From the NCBI RefSeq assembly GCF_900637295.1, contig NZ_LR134363.1, positions 310,001 to 374,000 of the forward strand: a stretch of 64,000 bases of DNA. The letters run 5' to 3'. The stretch comes from Actinomyces slackii. GTDB taxonomy: Bacteria > Actinomycetota > Actinomycetes > Actinomycetales > Actinomycetaceae. Within the stretch, counting starts at the first letter, position 1; each line of letters begins with the position of its first letter. This document shows, one piece after another, positions 46,020-55,690 of this stretch. Both the position numbers and the translations under genes were made by a program. The notes under the pieces are model-generated. The model was given only the letters and a program-made list of their open reading frames with translations. It made no database searches and was not told where the DNA came from.

Positions 46020-46853
46020 ATGACCGAGCACTCGCCGTACCCGGCCATCATGGATCGCTCAGCGCCGGCCGCCCAGCGCATCGCCGACCTCGCCAAGGTC
46101 TCGGGCTCGCCGGGGAAGTCCGTGCTCATCGAGGATGAGGAGCCGCTGCTCAACGCGCTGCGCGCCGGCCTGGACATCCAGGAGGTCTACGTCCTGGACT
46201 CGGTCGATGTCCCCCAGGCGGTGGCGCAGGAGTGCCTCCAGGCCCGCATCCCCCTGACCATCATGAGCGCCTCGCTGGCCACCGAGCTGTTCCGATCGGA
46301 TAAGCGCCCCGACGTCTTCGGCCTGGCCAGGGTCCCCCGGCCGGTGCGGGCCCAACGGCTGCGGGCCTGCGACCGCGACCTCGTCATCCTCGACGGCGTC
46401 CGCATCCCGGGCAATATCGGTGCGATCATCCGCAGCGCCCACGCCTTCGGCGCCGCAGGAGTGGTGCTGGTGGACTCCGGGCTCAAGAGCATCGCCGACC
46501 GCCGCCTCATCAGGGCCAGCCGCGGCTACGTCTTCAGCCTGCCCGTGGCCCTCATGTCCTGGGCGCAGGTCCGCGACCTCATCGATGAGGCGGACATGGA
46601 GGTGATCTCCCTGGACGCCGGCGGGCAGGCGAGCCTGGAGGAGGTGGCGCCGCGGGCGCAGCGGATCGCCCTGCTGCTGGGGGCCGAGACCGTCGGCCTA
46701 TCCGACCAGGCGCGCCAGATCGCCGACCTGACGGTCTCCATCACGATGAACGAGGCCGTGGAGTCCCTCAATGTCTCGGTGACGGCGGGCGTGCTGCTGC
46801 ACGCCCGCTCCCCGCGCAACCTCGCCCTCCTGCGCTCCGAGCCCGCCCGGTAG
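46020..46853 (+). CDS. TsnR/NshR-type 23S rRNA 2'-O-methyltransferase homologue (thiostrepton resistance type)
   Basis: A 277-residue SPOUT methyltransferase, the length of NshR and Tsr (about 270). It follows their plan closely: an N-terminal RNA-binding domain (LIEDEEPLLNALRAG, VFGLARVPRP) and a trefoil-knot domain with VILDGVRIPGNIGAIIRSAH, VLVDSGLKSIADRRLIRASR, GYVFSLPVAL, LLLGAETVGLSD and ESLNVSVTAGVLLHARSPRN. NshR and Tsr methylate the 2'-O of A1067 in 23S rRNA and block thiopeptides. The ATG at 46020 has aagggg upstream. Whether it gives resistance here is inference. Confidence 0.88.
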   Translation: MTEHSPYPAIMDRSAPAAQRIADLAKVSGSPGKSVLIEDEEPLLNALRAGLDIQEVYVLDSVDVPQAVAQECLQARIPLTIMSASLATELFRSDKRPDVFGLARVPRPVRAQRLRACDRDLVILDGVRIPGNIGAIIRSAHAFGAAGVVLVDSGLKSIADRRLIRASRGYVFSLPVALMSWAQVRDLIDEADMEVISLDAGGQASLEEVAPRAQRIALLLGAETVGLSDQARQIADLTVSITMNEAVESLNVSVTAGVLLHARSPRNLALLRSEPAR

Positions 46854-46859
46854 GGCGTC

Positions 46860-46880
46860 GTGGCAGGCGCCCCCTGCCAC
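46860..46880. terminator. Hairpin between convergent methyltransferase and WD40 genes
   Basis: gtggcagg (46860-46867) and cctgccac (46873-46880) form a perfect 8-bp stem with a five-base loop, six bases past the methyltransferase stop. It can act on both converging transcripts. Confidence 0.6.
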
Positions 46881-46943
46881 CACGAAGCGCCGCCCGGGCC
46901 GCTCCGCGGTCGGCGCCGCCCGGGCCTGCCGGCGAGCCCCGCC

Positions 46944-49900
46944 TCAGAAGCGGAAGTGGCGGAACTCGAAGGAGAAGATCCCCATCGGATCCCAGTGCGC
47001 CACGAGGATCCCACCGGCGGGCGCGCCCAGGCTCCATACCTCGGACTCGATGAGCACCCCTCCCTCGGGGGGCTCGGAGAGGGTGAGGCGGTGATGGCCA
47101 TCGGCGTACTCGTCGGCGCGCTGCGCCGGGTAGAGGCCGAGCTCGGCCGAGGGCACCGGGAAGCCGTCGAGCTGGCGCTCCAGCTCGGCCAGCTGGTCCC
47201 CGGAGATCCCGTAGCGGCTGGCCAGGGCGTTGAGGTCGCGGCGGGCGACGGCGGCGATGAACTCCTCGACCTCCGCGTAGATGCGGCTGCGCAGATCCGG
47301 GTCCCCCCACGGCGCAGGAGGCTCGGGGGTGGCCGGCTCAGGGATGTCGGGGCCGGCGGCGTCCTCATGGCCGGGCTCTGCGGGCAGCTCCTGGGCGGCC
47401 GGCGCCTCGGGCTGGTCGGGGTGAGCCTGGCCGTCACCCCGCTCCTGCGCCTCGGGCTGGGCGGGATCCGCGGCATGGGCGCCGCGCCGGGGCTCACCCA
47501 CCGGGGCGCTGACATGGGCCTCGCCGGCCAGCAGGGCGACGTCGGGCATCATGGCATCGTCCGGGCTCTGGGACTCCACCGCCGGGGGCAGGACATCCCA
47601 GGGTCCCAGGCCCTGCGCTGAGCCGGCCGGCTCCGGCTCAGCGGCATGAGCCGGGATGTGGACGGGCTCACCCGACGGCTCCTGGACCGGGGAGAGATCC
47701 TCCTGGAGCCCATCCGCCCGGCCCTCGGCCTGCTCGGCAGAGGCCTCCTCGACCGCGGCCTGCTCAGCGGCGACATCCTCAGCGGCCTGCTCCTCGGGAG
47801 CGGCAGCGGCCCGGTGCCGGGGCAGGGTCGCCTCCTCGGGCACGAGCCCGTGCTCACTGGCGGGCTGGGTGGGCAGCACCCCGACCGCGTGCTGCCCCAA
47901 GGACAGCTCCGGATCCGCCGCCGAGTCCCCCTCCGGACCGGCCGGGGACTCGGGATCCACGGGAGCGGAGGCCTGCGGCTCGGGCAGGGCGTAGTCGGAG
48001 CTCTCCCCGTCCTGCCCCTCGGCTGACGCGCCCTCTCCCCGGGCGGGCGAGTCGAGCGCAGGGGCAGGCAGCTCGGAGACAAGGGGCTCATCGGAGGTGC
48101 GGGGCTCCAGGAGCACGCGGGTCAGGCGCCCGTCGATGATCTCAGGATGACCGGCCAGCCCCCACACGGCATGCGAGCCGGCACGCAGCCCCAGGGAGGC
48201 GGTGTCGAGGACGGAGACATCGCCGTCGGGCAGGAAGCAGAAGAGCGGCCCGGCCATCTCCCCGGTGGCGGTGTCCCACAGGCGCACCGTGGCATCCTCC
48301 GAGCCGGTGAGGATGCGGCTCCCATCGGGGCTCCACCGCACGGCGGTCACGCCGAAGCGGTGGCCGGCCAGGGCCAGGACCACCTTGCCGGAGACCTCGT
48401 CCCAGACCCGGGCCACGCCGTCGTCGAAACCGGCGGCCACCCTCTGCCCGTCCGGGCTCCAGGCGAAGGAGCGGACCATCGCGCCCTGGCCCGACAGCGT
48501 CACCAGCTCCCCGCCGGTGATCGCGTCCCAGACATGACCGTCGCCGTCGGCGCTGCCGGTGACCACGCGCGGACCGCCGCGGGTCCAGGACACGTCACGC
48601 ACCCAGTCGTGGGTGAAGGTGCGCACCGCCTTGCCCGAGACCGTGTCCCAGATACGGGCGGTGCCGTCCTGGGAGCCGGTCAGGGCCCGGGCGCCATTGG
48701 GGCTCCAGGCCACGGAGGTGACGATGTCGCGGTGGCCGTTGAGCTCCAGCAGGGCCCTGCCGCTGGAGGCATCCCAGATCACCGCCATGGTCGAGCCCAC
48801 GCCGGTGAGGATGCGGCTGCCATCCGGGCTCCAGGCGAAGGCGTTGACCTCATCCATCCCGGCGTCCAGGCTCAGCACCGCCTGCCCGGAGGAGGCATCG
48901 AGGATGGTCACGCCCCGGGACAGGGAGGAGTCCGCGGCCAGGCGGGAGCCATCCGGGCTCCAGGCGAAGTCGGAGAGCTCGACCTCTTGCACATCCACAC
49001 TGGCCACCGGCGCCCCCGTGGTCAGGTCCCACACATGGGTCCCGCCGATCTTGGCGCCGACGACGATGCGCCCCCCGTCGGGGCTCCAGTCCAGGGCGTC
49101 CACGGAGTTGCCCGGGCCCAGGACGCGAATGGTCTGACCGGTGGCGGGGTCCCAGATGCGCACGGTGCGGTCATGGGAGCCCGTGGCCGCGCGAGTGGAG
49201 TCCGGTGACCAGGCCAGGGAGCAGGCCCAGGTGCCATGGCCCACCAGGCTCATCAGCTCGGAGCCGGAGTTGGCGTCCCAGACATGGGCCGTGGAGTCGG
49301 AGAGGTCATCGGTGAGGATGCGCGTGCCATCCGGGCTCCAGGCCACCGCGGAGATCCAGCGGCTGCCCTGGAGAGTGAGGAGCTCGGCACCGGTGGCGGC
49401 ATCCCAGATCCGGGGCATGGACTCATCCGAGGCCGTGACGATCCGAGTGGAGTCCGGTGACCAGGCCAGCCCGGTCATGGGCTCGACCTCCCCGTCCCCC
49501 TCGGCCAGCGGGATCGGGCCCACATGCAGCAGCTCGGTGCCCGTGGTCACGTCCCAGATGCGGGCGGTGCCGTCCTCGGAGGCGGTGGCCACGCGGGTGC
49601 GATCCGGGCTCCAGGCCACCGCGGTGACATGGTCGGCGTGACCGGTCAGGGTGCGCACGGCCTCACCGGTGGAGGCGTCCCAGATGCGGGCCGAGTCGTC
49701 CTCGAAGTGGGTCAGCAGCCGGGAGGAGTCGGGGCTCCAGGCCACCGCTCCGCCGATGGCCTCCCCGCCGACCTCCAGGGTCAGCAGATCCTCACCGGTG
49801 GCGGCATCCCAGATGCGGGCGGTGCGCTCCTCGGAGGTGGTGGCCAGGTGAAGGCCATCGGGGCTCCAGGCGGCCGCGTTGACCGACCCGCCGCGCCCCG

Positions 49901-50114
49901 TCAGCGCGAAGAGCTCAGAGCCGGAGTCCACCTCCCACACCCGGGCGGTCCCGTCATGGGAGCCCGAGAGGATGCGGGTGCCGTCGGGGCTCCAGGCCAG
50001 CCCCCACAGGGCATCGAAGTGCCCGGCGTACAGCGAGACCCGGCGTGGGTCGATCGGCCCGGGGAGGTCGGTCCCTGAATCGGTCGTCCCTGTACGGTCT
50101 GATGGCGCAGTCAT
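46944..50114 (-). CDS. WD40 repeat protein, 14 repeats, with disordered linker and unknown C-terminal domain
   Basis: A 1056-residue protein. I count 14 WD40-type repeats (AWSPDGTRI...RIWDAATG pattern) over about the first 650 residues, enough for two seven-bladed propellers. An acidic Pro/Ala/Glu-rich linker follows, then a C-terminal domain (SRIYAEVEEFIAAVARRDLN; YADGHHRLTLSEPPEGGVL) that I do not recognise. No kinase, membrane segment or signal peptide is seen. The ATG at 50114 has no Shine-Dalgarno sequence; TAGACT lies seven bases upstream (50122-50127), suggesting a leaderless mRNA. Probably a protein-interaction scaffold; partners unknown. Confidence 0.88.
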   Translation of the reverse strand: MTAPSDRTGTTDSGTDLPGPIDPRRVSLYAGHFDALWGLAWSPDGTRILSGSHDGTARVWEVDSGSELFALTGRGGSVNAAAWSPDGLHLATTSEERTARIWDAATGEDLLTLEVGGEAIGGAVAWSPDSSRLLTHFEDDSARIWDASTGEAVRTLTGHADHVTAVAWSPDRTRVATASEDGTARIWDVTTGTELLHVGPIPLAEGDGEVEPMTGLAWSPDSTRIVTASDESMPRIWDAATGAELLTLQGSRWISAVAWSPDGTRILTDDLSDSTAHVWDANSGSELMSLVGHGTWACSLAWSPDSTRAATGSHDRTVRIWDPATGQTIRVLGPGNSVDALDWSPDGGRIVVGAKIGGTHVWDLTTGAPVASVDVQEVELSDFAWSPDGSRLAADSSLSRGVTILDASSGQAVLSLDAGMDEVNAFAWSPDGSRILTGVGSTMAVIWDASSGRALLELNGHRDIVTSVAWSPNGARALTGSQDGTARIWDTVSGKAVRTFTHDWVRDVSWTRGGPRVVTGSADGDGHVWDAITGGELVTLSGQGAMVRSFAWSPDGQRVAAGFDDGVARVWDEVSGKVVLALAGHRFGVTAVRWSPDGSRILTGSEDATVRLWDTATGEMAGPLFCFLPDGDVSVLDTASLGLRAGSHAVWGLAGHPEIIDGRLTRVLLEPRTSDEPLVSELPAPALDSPARGEGASAEGQDGESSDYALPEPQASAPVDPESPAGPEGDSAADPELSLGQHAVGVLPTQPASEHGLVPEEATLPRHRAAAAPEEQAAEDVAAEQAAVEEASAEQAEGRADGLQEDLSPVQEPSGEPVHIPAHAAEPEPAGSAQGLGPWDVLPPAVESQSPDDAMMPDVALLAGEAHVSAPVGEPRRGAHAADPAQPEAQERGDGQAHPDQPEAPAAQELPAEPGHEDAAGPDIPEPATPEPPAPWGDPDLRSRIYAEVEEFIAAVARRDLNALASRYGISGDQLAELERQLDGFPVPSAELGLYPAQRADEYADGHHRLTLSEPPEGGVLIESEVWSLGAPAGGILVAHWDPMGIFSFEFRHFRF

Positions 50115-50121
50115 AGGGGGA

Positions 50122-50127
50122 AGTCTA
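50122..50127 (-). promoter_or_regulatory. -10 box for leaderless WD40 gene
   Basis: TAGACT on the minus strand, within CCCTAGACT, ends seven bases before the ATG. The same CCCTAGACT string precedes pmt. Confidence 0.55.
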
Positions 50128-50205
50128 GGGATAACGTCTTGGCATCTGCTGGATCTTCGGCCCGTCCGGGGCGGCGCCCCGGTTCGCCAGGCGTGATCGC
50201 GCGCA

Positions 50206-50240
50206 GAAGGGCCCCGGCGCTGTGCGCGTCGGGGCCCTTC
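50206..50240 (-). terminator. Terminator of the TM2 gene
   Basis: gaagggccccg (50206-50216) and cggggcccttc (50230-50240) form a perfect 11-bp stem with a 13-base loop, 30 bp past the TM2 stop at 50270. Confidence 0.75.
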
Positions 50241-50269
50241 ATGGCCGGTGGCGGATGCCCGCTCCTGCC

Positions 50270-50566
50270 TCAGGACAGCGAGCCGTCCCGGTTCTGGAAG
50301 ATGATGTAGGCCTCGTAGAGGGCCCAGACCCAACTGCCGAGCACGAAGAGGTAGCCGAGCATCGCCAGGAAGCCCAGACCGAGGACGCCGTCGAGGATGC
50401 TCAGGACGACGGAGACGCCCACCAGGGCCAGGTGGTAGATGCCGGTCTGCTTCTGACCGAGGTAGAAGTTGTGGATGCCCAGGTGCCCGAGGAGGACGGC
50501 CAGCAGGAGGGCCACCATCTTCGACTTCTGAGGGACATTGGGCAGGGCGAAGTTCTGCTGAGTCAC
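50270..50566 (-). CDS. TM2 domain membrane protein
   Basis: A 98-residue protein with the TM2 pattern: KSKMVALLLAVLLGHLGIHN, then FYLGQKQTGIYHLALVGVS and a second helix pair ending near YLFVLGSWVWALYEAYIIF. The G-x-x-G-x-H-x-F-Y-LG motif is the family hallmark. The GTG at 50566 is fixed by AAGGAG six bases upstream. Function of bacterial TM2 proteins is not settled. It is a single gene with its own terminator. Confidence 0.9.
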   Translation of the reverse strand: MTQQNFALPNVPQKSKMVALLLAVLLGHLGIHNFYLGQKQTGIYHLALVGVSVVLSILDGVLGLGFLAMLGYLFVLGSWVWALYEAYIIFQNRDGSLS

Positions 50567-50889
50567 AGACGACTCCTTACGGTGAAGGGATGCGCCATGG
50601 GATCGGCGCTTCCGGTTGGGGTTGCTCCGCAAGGATGTCAGATCCCCGTGGACCACTCCACGGGGAGCGCTCCCCATCCGCTTACTTCCGCAGATCCCGC
50701 TGCCATCGGAGAGGGTCATTGATCCGCATTGCAGGCGTGTCGCGCCTCCGATGAGACCCCTCACGGAACTTTCACCGGCCGCTCCCACCTCATCTCCCCG
50801 TGGAGTTGGCCACTCTTCTCCCCGTGGAGTCGATGGGGAGTGCCATGGGTAGGCAGTCCGGGCCCGGGGCTGCGGGGGACGCGGGAGCC

Positions 50890-53253
50890 TCAGAACAGGG
50901 CGGGCAGGGTGGCCTCCACAGCCTCGCCCAGCTCGTCCAGGTCCAGGACCAGGGGCCGGCCGGCCCCGCCGTCGGCCAGAAGGTCGCTGCCGGTGAGGAC
51001 CAGCATCTGTCCGCCGGTGGTGCCCAGGCGGGCCACGGCCACGCCCTCGGCCTGGGCGGCCGCGTTGACGGCGGGCACCAGGGCCTCGGGCACCGCCACG
51101 ATCGCCCGGGCCCCGGACTCGGAGAACAGGGCGGTGAGGTCATCCACGCCCTCGTCCTGGACCGCGCTCAGATCCACGCTGGCGCCCACGCCGAAGCGCA
51201 GGCAGGAGTCCACCAGGGTCTGGATGAGGCCACCGGCCGAGCAGTCGTGGGCGGCGCGCACCAGCGGCTCGCCGTCGGGCCCATCGGCCTCGGTCAGGGC
51301 CAGCAGGACCCGGCCCAGGGCCATCTCGGCCTCCAGATCGACGCGCGGCGGCATGCCGCCGAGGTGGTCGTGGATGGCGCGGGCCCAGGCCGAGCCGTCC
51401 AGCTCGGCCTCCGTGGTCCCCAGGGCCATGATCGCCAGGCCCTCCTCATGCCAGCCCGAGGGCCGGGCGCGGCGCACATCCTCCATGACGCCGAGCACGC
51501 CGACGACGGGGGTGGGGTTGATGGAGGAGTCGATCCGGCCCTTGTCCGGCCCATGGGAGTTGTACAGGGAGACATTGCCGCCGGTCACGGGGATGCCCAT
51601 CGTCTGGCAGGCATCGGCCAGGCCGGTGATGGCCTCGACGAGCTGCCACATGGCGTCGGGGTCCTCCGGGGAGCCGAAGTTCAGGCAGTCGGTGACCGCC
51701 AGGGGGCGGGCCCCCACGGTGCACACATTGCGGTAGGACTCCGCCAAGGCCTGGGCGGCGCCGGTGGCCGGGTCGAGCTTGGTGAAGCGGCCGTTGGCGT
51801 CGGTGGAGATCGCCACCCCGCGGCCCGTGGCCTCGTCCACGCGGATGACCCCGGCGTCGTCGGGCTGGGACAGGGCGGTGCTGCCGCGCACGAAGCGGTC
51901 GTACTGGTTGGTCACCCAGGCCGAGGAGGCCTGGTTGGGGCTGGTGACCACGGCACGGACCTGCTCGGCCAGCTCGGCGGCGGACTCGGGGCGGGCCAGG
52001 CGATCGGTGGTGTCCGCGTTGAGCTCGTCCTGCCAGGCGGGGCGCGCGTAGGGGCGCTCGTAGGTGGGGCCCTCGTGGGCCACGGTCCTGGGGTCGACGT
52101 CGACGATCCGCTCACCGAAGTGGTCGATGGTCAGGCGGCCCGAGCCATTGACCTCCCCGATGACGGCGGCCTCGACGTCCCACTTGCGGATGACTTCCAT
52201 GAAGTCCTCGAGCTTGTCGGGGGCGACGACGGCCATCATGCGCTCCTGGGACTCGCTCATGAGGATCTCGCCGGCCGTCAGGGTGGGGTCGCGCAGGAGC
52301 ACGTTCTCCAGGTCCACGTGCATGCCGCCGTCGCCATTGGAGGCCAGCTCGGACGTGGCGCAGGAGATCCCGGCGGCGCCCAGGTCCTGGATGCCCAGGA
52401 CCAGTCCGGCGGAGAAGAGGTCGAGGCAGCACTCGATGAGGACCTTCTCCATGAAGGGGTCGCCCACCTGGACGCTGGGCCGCTTGGCGGGCATGCCGTC
52501 CTCGAAGGACTCGCTGGCCAGGATGGAGGCGCCGCCGATCCCGTCCCCGCCGGTGCGCGCGCCGAAGAGCACCACCTTGTTGCCGGCGCCCGAGGCGCTG
52601 GCCAGGTGGATGTCCTCGTGGCGCAGCACGCCCACGCACAGGGCGTTGACCAGGGGGTTGTCCTGGTAGGAGGAGTCGAACTCGGTCTCCCCGCCGATGT
52701 TGGGCAGGCCCAGGGAGTTGCCGTAGGTGCCCACGCCGGCCACCACCCCGTGGACCACGCGGGCGGTGTCCGGATGGTCCACGGCGCCGAAGCGCAGCTG
52801 GTCCATGACGGCCACGGGCCGGGCGCCCATGGAGATGATGTCGCGCACGATCCCGCCCACGCCGGTGGCGGCGCCCTGGTAGGGCTCAACGAAGCTGGGG
52901 TGGTTGTGGGACTCGACCTTGTAGGTCACGGCCCAGCCCTCCCCGATGTCCACGACGCCGGCGTTCTCCCCCATGCCCACCAGGAGGTGGGCGCACATCT
53001 CAGGCGTGGTCTTGGCGCCGAACTGCTTCAAGTGGATCTTGGAGGACTTGTAGGAGCAGTGCTCGGACCACATGACCGAGTACATGGCCAGCTCGGCGTT
53101 GGTGGGGCGGCGCCCCAGCAGGGAGCGAATGGACTCGTACTCCTCGGCCTTGAGGCCGAGCTCGGCCCAGGGCATCTCGCGCTCCGGGGTGGCGGCGGCA
53201 TCGGCGACGGTGTCAGGGTGCTCGACGGGGCCGGTGGGCTCTTCGACGACCAT
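50890..53253 (-). CDS. purL: Phosphoribosylformylglycinamidine synthase, subunit PurL (small type)
   Basis: A 787-residue small-type PurL, converting FGAR to FGAM with ATP using ammonia from Pur[50 protein letters not shown] and [13 protein letters not shown] are family motifs. It needs PurS and PurQ, both encoded at 56.3-57.3 kb on the same strand, so the complex is split by a plus-strand gene and a 1.4-kb gene-free region. AGGAG lies five bases before the ATG at 53253. Confidence 0.96.
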   Translation of the reverse strand: MVVEEPTGPVEHPDTVADAAATPEREMPWAELGLKAEEYESIRSLLGRRPTNAELAMYSVMWSEHCSYKSSKIHLKQFGAKTTPEMCAHLLVGMGENAGVVDIGEGWAVTYKVESHNHPSFVEPYQGAATGVGGIVRDIISMGARPVAVMDQLRFGAVDHPDTARVVHGVVAGVGTYGNSLGLPNIGGETEFDSSYQDNPLVNALCVGVLRHEDIHLASASGAGNKVVLFGARTGGDGIGGASILASESFEDGMPAKRPSVQVGDPFMEKVLIECCLDLFSAGLVLGIQDLGAAGISCATSELASNGDGGMHVDLENVLLRDPTLTAGEILMSESQERMMAVVAPDKLEDFMEVIRKWDVEAAVIGEVNGSGRLTIDHFGERIVDVDPRTVAHEGPTYERPYARPAWQDELNADTTDRLARPESAAELAEQVRAVVTSPNQASSAWVTNQYDRFVRGSTALSQPDDAGVIRVDEATGRGVAISTDANGRFTKLDPATGAAQALAESYRNVCTVGARPLAVTDCLNFGSPEDPDAMWQLVEAITGLADACQTMGIPVTGGNVSLYNSHGPDKGRIDSSINPTPVVGVLGVMEDVRRARPSGWHEEGLAIMALGTTEAELDGSAWARAIHDHLGGMPPRVDLEAEMALGRVLLALTEADGPDGEPLVRAAHDCSAGGLIQTLVDSCLRFGVGASVDLSAVQDEGVDDLTALFSESGARAIVAVPEALVPAVNAAAQAEGVAVARLGTTGGQMLVLTGSDLLADGGAGRPLVLDLDELGEAVEATLPALF

Positions 53254-53528
53254 GGGGGCTCCTGGAGGGGGACGGAGTAGGACCGGGCTCAACATACCTG
53301 ACATGCCTTTGTGTCCACGGTGAACAGCTTTAGCCGCCTCCGCGCCCTGCCCCTCTTCTGGCATAACGCTCTGACCTGCACGTTTGCAAAACCGGCAGGC
53401 AGAGACGGGCGTTAAAGTTGTTCACCGTGGACAAAGACGAGCCATCCCGGGGCTCATTCTGAGCAAAATCTGAGGACGCGCCCCGCGCGCGTGCTGCGCC
53501 TCACAGCATTTCAAGGCAAGATCGGGGC

Positions 53529-54950
53529 ATGAGATCCATCGACGTCGCCCCCCTCCCGCTGTCGGACCTTGAGAGTCATCTCGACGAAGTCGCGATCCGG
53601 AGGCTGCATACCGGCATGGAGGCGGCCCGGGCACTGCTGGAGGGTCGCACCGTGTGGACGGTGACGCCGTCGGCCGCGGTGGGCGCGGGCCCGGCGGAGA
53701 CGGTCTCCCACCTGGTGGGCTACGCCCGCGGCCTGGGCCTGGATGCGCGCTGGCTGGTGCTGGACGCCCCCGCTGAGTTCACCCAGATCGCCGCGCGCCT
53801 ACATGCCGGCATCCACGGCGACCGGGGCGACGGCGGCAAGCTGGGGGACAAGCAGCGCGACATCTACGAGCATGTCCTGGCCTCCAATGCGGAGAACATC
53901 GTCGAGGAGCTGCGCGAGGACGACGTCGTCATCCTCCACGACCCGCCCACCGCCGGCCTGGCCCGAGCCATCAAGACCACCGGGGCGACGGTGGTGTGGC
54001 GCTGCCACGCCGGCACCCAGGGAGGCGGTGAGGCGGCCGACCACGCCTGGGCCTTCCTGGACCGCTACCTGGAGGACGTGGACCTCACCGTGGTCTCTCG
54101 GCCGGAGTACCGGCCGCCCTATATCGAGGAGGAGCGCTGCGCGGTGCTGGCCCCCTCCATCGATGCCGACTCCCCCAAGAACCGGGTCCTGGACCTGGAC
54201 GAGGCCTGGTCCGTGGCGCGCCTGTCCGGGATCTTCGGCGGGGAGCCGCCCTTCGAGGCGGTGCCCTTCCTGCGCCACGACGGTCGGGCCGATGCTTTCC
54301 GGGGCCTGGAGGTCGAGCCGGTGCTGGCCGGTGGGGCGGTCCCCCTGGGCCGCAGGGTGGTCACCCAGGTCAACCGCTGGGACCGTCTCAAGGGCGCGCT
54401 GGAGCTGGTGGAGGTCTTCGCCCAGAACATCTCGGTCCTGCCCGACGACGCCCATCTGCTCCTGGTGGGGCCGGCACCGGACGCCGAGCGCGACGCCGAG
54501 TCCGCCGCCTACCTGGCCGAGGTCCTGGAGCGCTGCTCAGTGCTGCCGGAGTCGGTGGCCCACCGCGTGCATGTGGCGGCGGTGAGCATGGATGACCGCG
54601 AGGTCAATGCCACCGTGGTCAACGCTGTCCAGCGGGTCAGCTCGGTGGTCACGCAGCGCTCCCTGGTGGAGGCCTTCGGCCTGACGGTGGCTGAGGCCAT
54701 GTGGAAGAAAGCCCCGGTGGTGGCCTCGGCCGTGGGCGGTATCCGCGATCAGATCGACGACGGCGTGGACGGTGTCCTGGTGGATCCGGCCGACGGCGCG
54801 GCCTGGGCGCAGGCGGTGTCCGACCTTCTGCTCTTCCCCGAGCGCGCCGCGGAGATGGGGGCGGCCGCCCACGAGTCGGTTCGCCGGGAGTTCCTGCCCA
54901 ACCGCCACCTGCTGGACCTGCTGGAGATCCTGGCCCGCGCGGTGGCCTGA
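53529..54950 (+). CDS. GT4 glycosyltransferase, trehalose glycosyltransferring synthase (TreT)-like
   Basis: A 473-residue GT-B enzyme. The N-terminal half follows the TreT pattern: a glycine-rich VGAGPAETVSHLVGYARGLG loop, DARWLVLDAPAEFTQIAARL, and ILHDPPTAGLARAIKTTGAT followed by WRCHAGTQ. The donor half has TQVNRWDRLKGALELVEVF and SLVEAFGLTVAEAMWKKAPV with the E-x7-E motif, then GGIRDQIDDGVDGVLV. TreT makes or degrades trehalose from glucose and a nucleoside-diphosphate glucose. The family match is good but the substrate is not proven. The start has only a weak aagg upstream. Confidence 0.82.
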   Translation: MRSIDVAPLPLSDLESHLDEVAIRRLHTGMEAARALLEGRTVWTVTPSAAVGAGPAETVSHLVGYARGLGLDARWLVLDAPAEFTQIAARLHAGIHGDRGDGGKLGDKQRDIYEHVLASNAENIVEELREDDVVILHDPPTAGLARAIKTTGATVVWRCHAGTQGGGEAADHAWAFLDRYLEDVDLTVVSRPEYRPPYIEEERCAVLAPSIDADSPKNRVLDLDEAWSVARLSGIFGGEPPFEAVPFLRHDGRADAFRGLEVEPVLAGGAVPLGRRVVTQVNRWDRLKGALELVEVFAQNISVLPDDAHLLLVGPAPDAERDAESAAYLAEVLERCSVLPESVAHRVHVAAVSMDDREVNATVVNAVQRVSSVVTQRSLVEAFGLTVAEAMWKKAPVVASAVGGIRDQIDDGVDGVLVDPADGAAWAQAVSDLLLFPERAAEMGAAAHESVRREFLPNRHLLDLLEILARAVA

Positions 54951-55074
54951 CCGCGGCCCCATCCCGGTGGTACCGGTTCGGCGCCTCGGCTCCCATGCCC
55001 ACAACGGTCCGCGGATCTCGTGGGCATCGGAGATGAGTCTGGTCGACCTATCGACGCGAACTGGACCCTGCGCC

Positions 55075-55080
55075 TAGACT
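55075..55080 (+). promoter_or_regulatory. -10 box ahead of the candidate RNA
   Basis: TAGACT at 55075-55080 matches the boxes before pmt and the WD40 gene. A start about seven bases on would begin the RNA at about 55087, directly at the first stem. Confidence 0.5.
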
Positions 55081-55086
55081 AGAGGG

Positions 55087-55316
55087 GAGCCACCCGGCTG
55101 CCACCGGGCGGCTCCCGAAGGGGATCAGCCCCTAAGGAGCTGGAGCAAGCTACTCAGAGCCCCGACAGCCGATGCGATCGCGCTAACGACTTCGCACCAT
55201 GTCGGGGCTCTGTGCTGCCCAAACCTCTCAGGTGCCGCGTGACGCGGCCGATATCGGCGAGCACACATACCCTTCACCTCCTTCCGGTGGATCGGCACCC
55301 TGCTAGAGCAAGCAGG
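55087..55316 (+). ncRNA. Candidate structured small RNA with a CCUCC (anti-Shine-Dalgarno) loop
   Basis: Consecutive stems follow the promoter: ggagcc-a-cccgg with ccggg-c-ggctcc (55086-55115), agggg with cccct (55119-55133), a perfect 13-bp stem cagagccccgaca with tgtcggggctctg (55155-55167 and 55200-55212), and gccgcg with cgcggc (55234-55248). A hairpin then shows tccttcc in its loop next to ttcacc/ggtgga (55273-55291), and cctgct with agcagg (55299-55316) could be the terminator. I match it to no known family. The reading as an RNA is inference from structure and promoter. Confidence 0.45.
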
Positions 55317-55475
55317 CGCCAGGGGCCGCCCCGCCGACGAAGGCCCCCCAACAATGCCACATACCTCAGTCGACAGCGTTGATGGGGGGCTCTCTCATCA
55401 GGGAGGTGCTGGGCGAGGCAGCCCAGCAGGTCGTGCGCGAGCCGTGGGCGGAGCGGCACCCGAGCATGGGGCGCG

Positions 55476-55574
55476 GACGTGACTTTGCGTATCAGACGTG
55501 CCTTCGCGTCAATGACCCCTGTGCTAACCCCAGTCGGATGACGCGAACCCTCGTCCGATACGCAGACCCTCGTC
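55476..55574. repeat. Nested palindromic repeat element, copy 2 (2 + 2 units of 19 bp)
   Basis: Forward units start at 55476 and 55495, a 23-bp centre lies at 55514-55536, and inverted units start at 55537 and 55556. The two inverted units and 20 of 23 centre bases are identical to copy 1 at 41783-41919. As with copy 1, it lies between convergent genes. Confidence 0.85.
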
Positions 55575-55690
55575 GTCGACGTGCGCCAGCGCTCCCGGTG
55601 ATTCTCTGCCGACGGCGCTGGCGGCGCTGACGGCCTCTCAGCACCCGGCCGGCACGTGGGGAGGAGTCGTCCTGGGACCCGACCCGCGGG

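Noticed and set aside
47000-50100. Periodic repeats that could look like a repeat array or CRISPR
   Set aside because: The periodicity of about 120-130 bp is the WD40 blade length, the repeats are in frame, and there are no short identical repeats with unique spacers.
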